A stretch of 15,177 nt of DNA from Candidatus Egerieousia excrementavium (GTDB taxonomy: Bacteria > Bacteroidota > Bacteroidia > Bacteroidales > UBA932). The number at the start of each line of letters is the position of its first letter. Position 1 is the first letter of the stretch. Shown one piece after another: positions 15,122-15,177 of this stretch. The stretch is taken from assembly GCA_017694275.1 (NCBI GenBank), contig JADINB010000064.1, forward strand, positions 1 to 15,177. Direction: 5' to 3'. Position numbers and translations under genes: made by a program. Below the pieces are notes generated by a model, which did not search any database, was not told where the DNA came from, and saw only the letters and a list, made by a program, of their open reading frames with translations.

Positions 15122-15177
15122 CCAAGCGGGTATGGAATGCCACAGACCGCAAATGTGCCCCAGAGATGCTTCTGGCT
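15122..15177. other. Window end, nothing recognised
   Basis: No further copy of CATCTGAACC appears at the expected 16-base spacing, and there is no gene start, tRNA or terminator that I can support. A short CCAGA/TCTGG palindrome near 15160-15175 is too small to interpret. Confidence 0.5.

Noticed and set aside
15108..15125. tRNA T-arm (GGTTCAGATCC resembles GGTTCRAATCC)
   Set aside because: The near-invariant A58 is G, the five-base stem does not pair, and no acceptor, D or anticodon arm can be placed upstream.

Overview
The window looks like a bacterial chromosome segment from the phylum Bacteroidota, most likely order Bacteroidales. The evidence is the gene set and the promoter style. The gene set is a uppS-bamA-skp-skp cluster, fused gamma-alpha KorA with KorB, a Porphyromonas/Bacteroides-like GdhA, a K+-dependent membrane pyrophosphatase, and a secreted protein related to Bacteroides acetylxylan esterases. 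The promoters are of the form TTTG-N20-TAnnTTTG, with no obvious Shine-Dalgarno sequences. A species cannot be named from the sequence alone. Base composition looks even, and no phage, insertion sequence or tRNA gene was recognised.

Every recognisable gene is on the minus strand, so transcription runs from right to left. From the right: 14471-15177 is about 700 bases of non-coding DNA. It holds two structured repeat families (a 162-bp tandem duplication with internal hairpins, and two 95-bp elements with complementary ends) and a well-formed promoter. This promoter drives an envelope-assembly operon: uppS (C55 lipid carrier synthesis), bamA (outer-membrane insertase) and two Skp/OmpH chaperones, closed by a hairpin terminator near 10041-10074. 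A second unit, korA-korB, probably followed by gdhA, handles the glutamate/2-oxoglutarate/succinyl-CoA node and ends at a strong terminator at 5530-5569. A third unit has its own promoter at 5481-5512 and contains murI, hppA, a degenerate esterase-family secreted protein and aroE, tightly spaced (gaps of 2, 40 and 4 bases). A partial ssb follows.

The left edge is not biology. Bases 16-48 are the Illumina Nextera read-1 adapter including the Tn5 mosaic end, fused to ssb codon 117. The sequence therefore comes from a shotgun assembly with untrimmed adapter, and the missing SSB tail is an assembly artefact.

Functionally, uppS, bamA, skp, murI and perhaps hppA serve envelope growth. GdhA and KorAB link amino-acid fermentation to reduced ferredoxin and NADH. 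HppA recovers energy from pyrophosphate as an ion gradient. No complete undescribed multi-gene system is visible. The parts least explained by known families are the two structured repeat families upstream of uppS and the esterase-like protein that seems to have lost its catalytic Ser and His.
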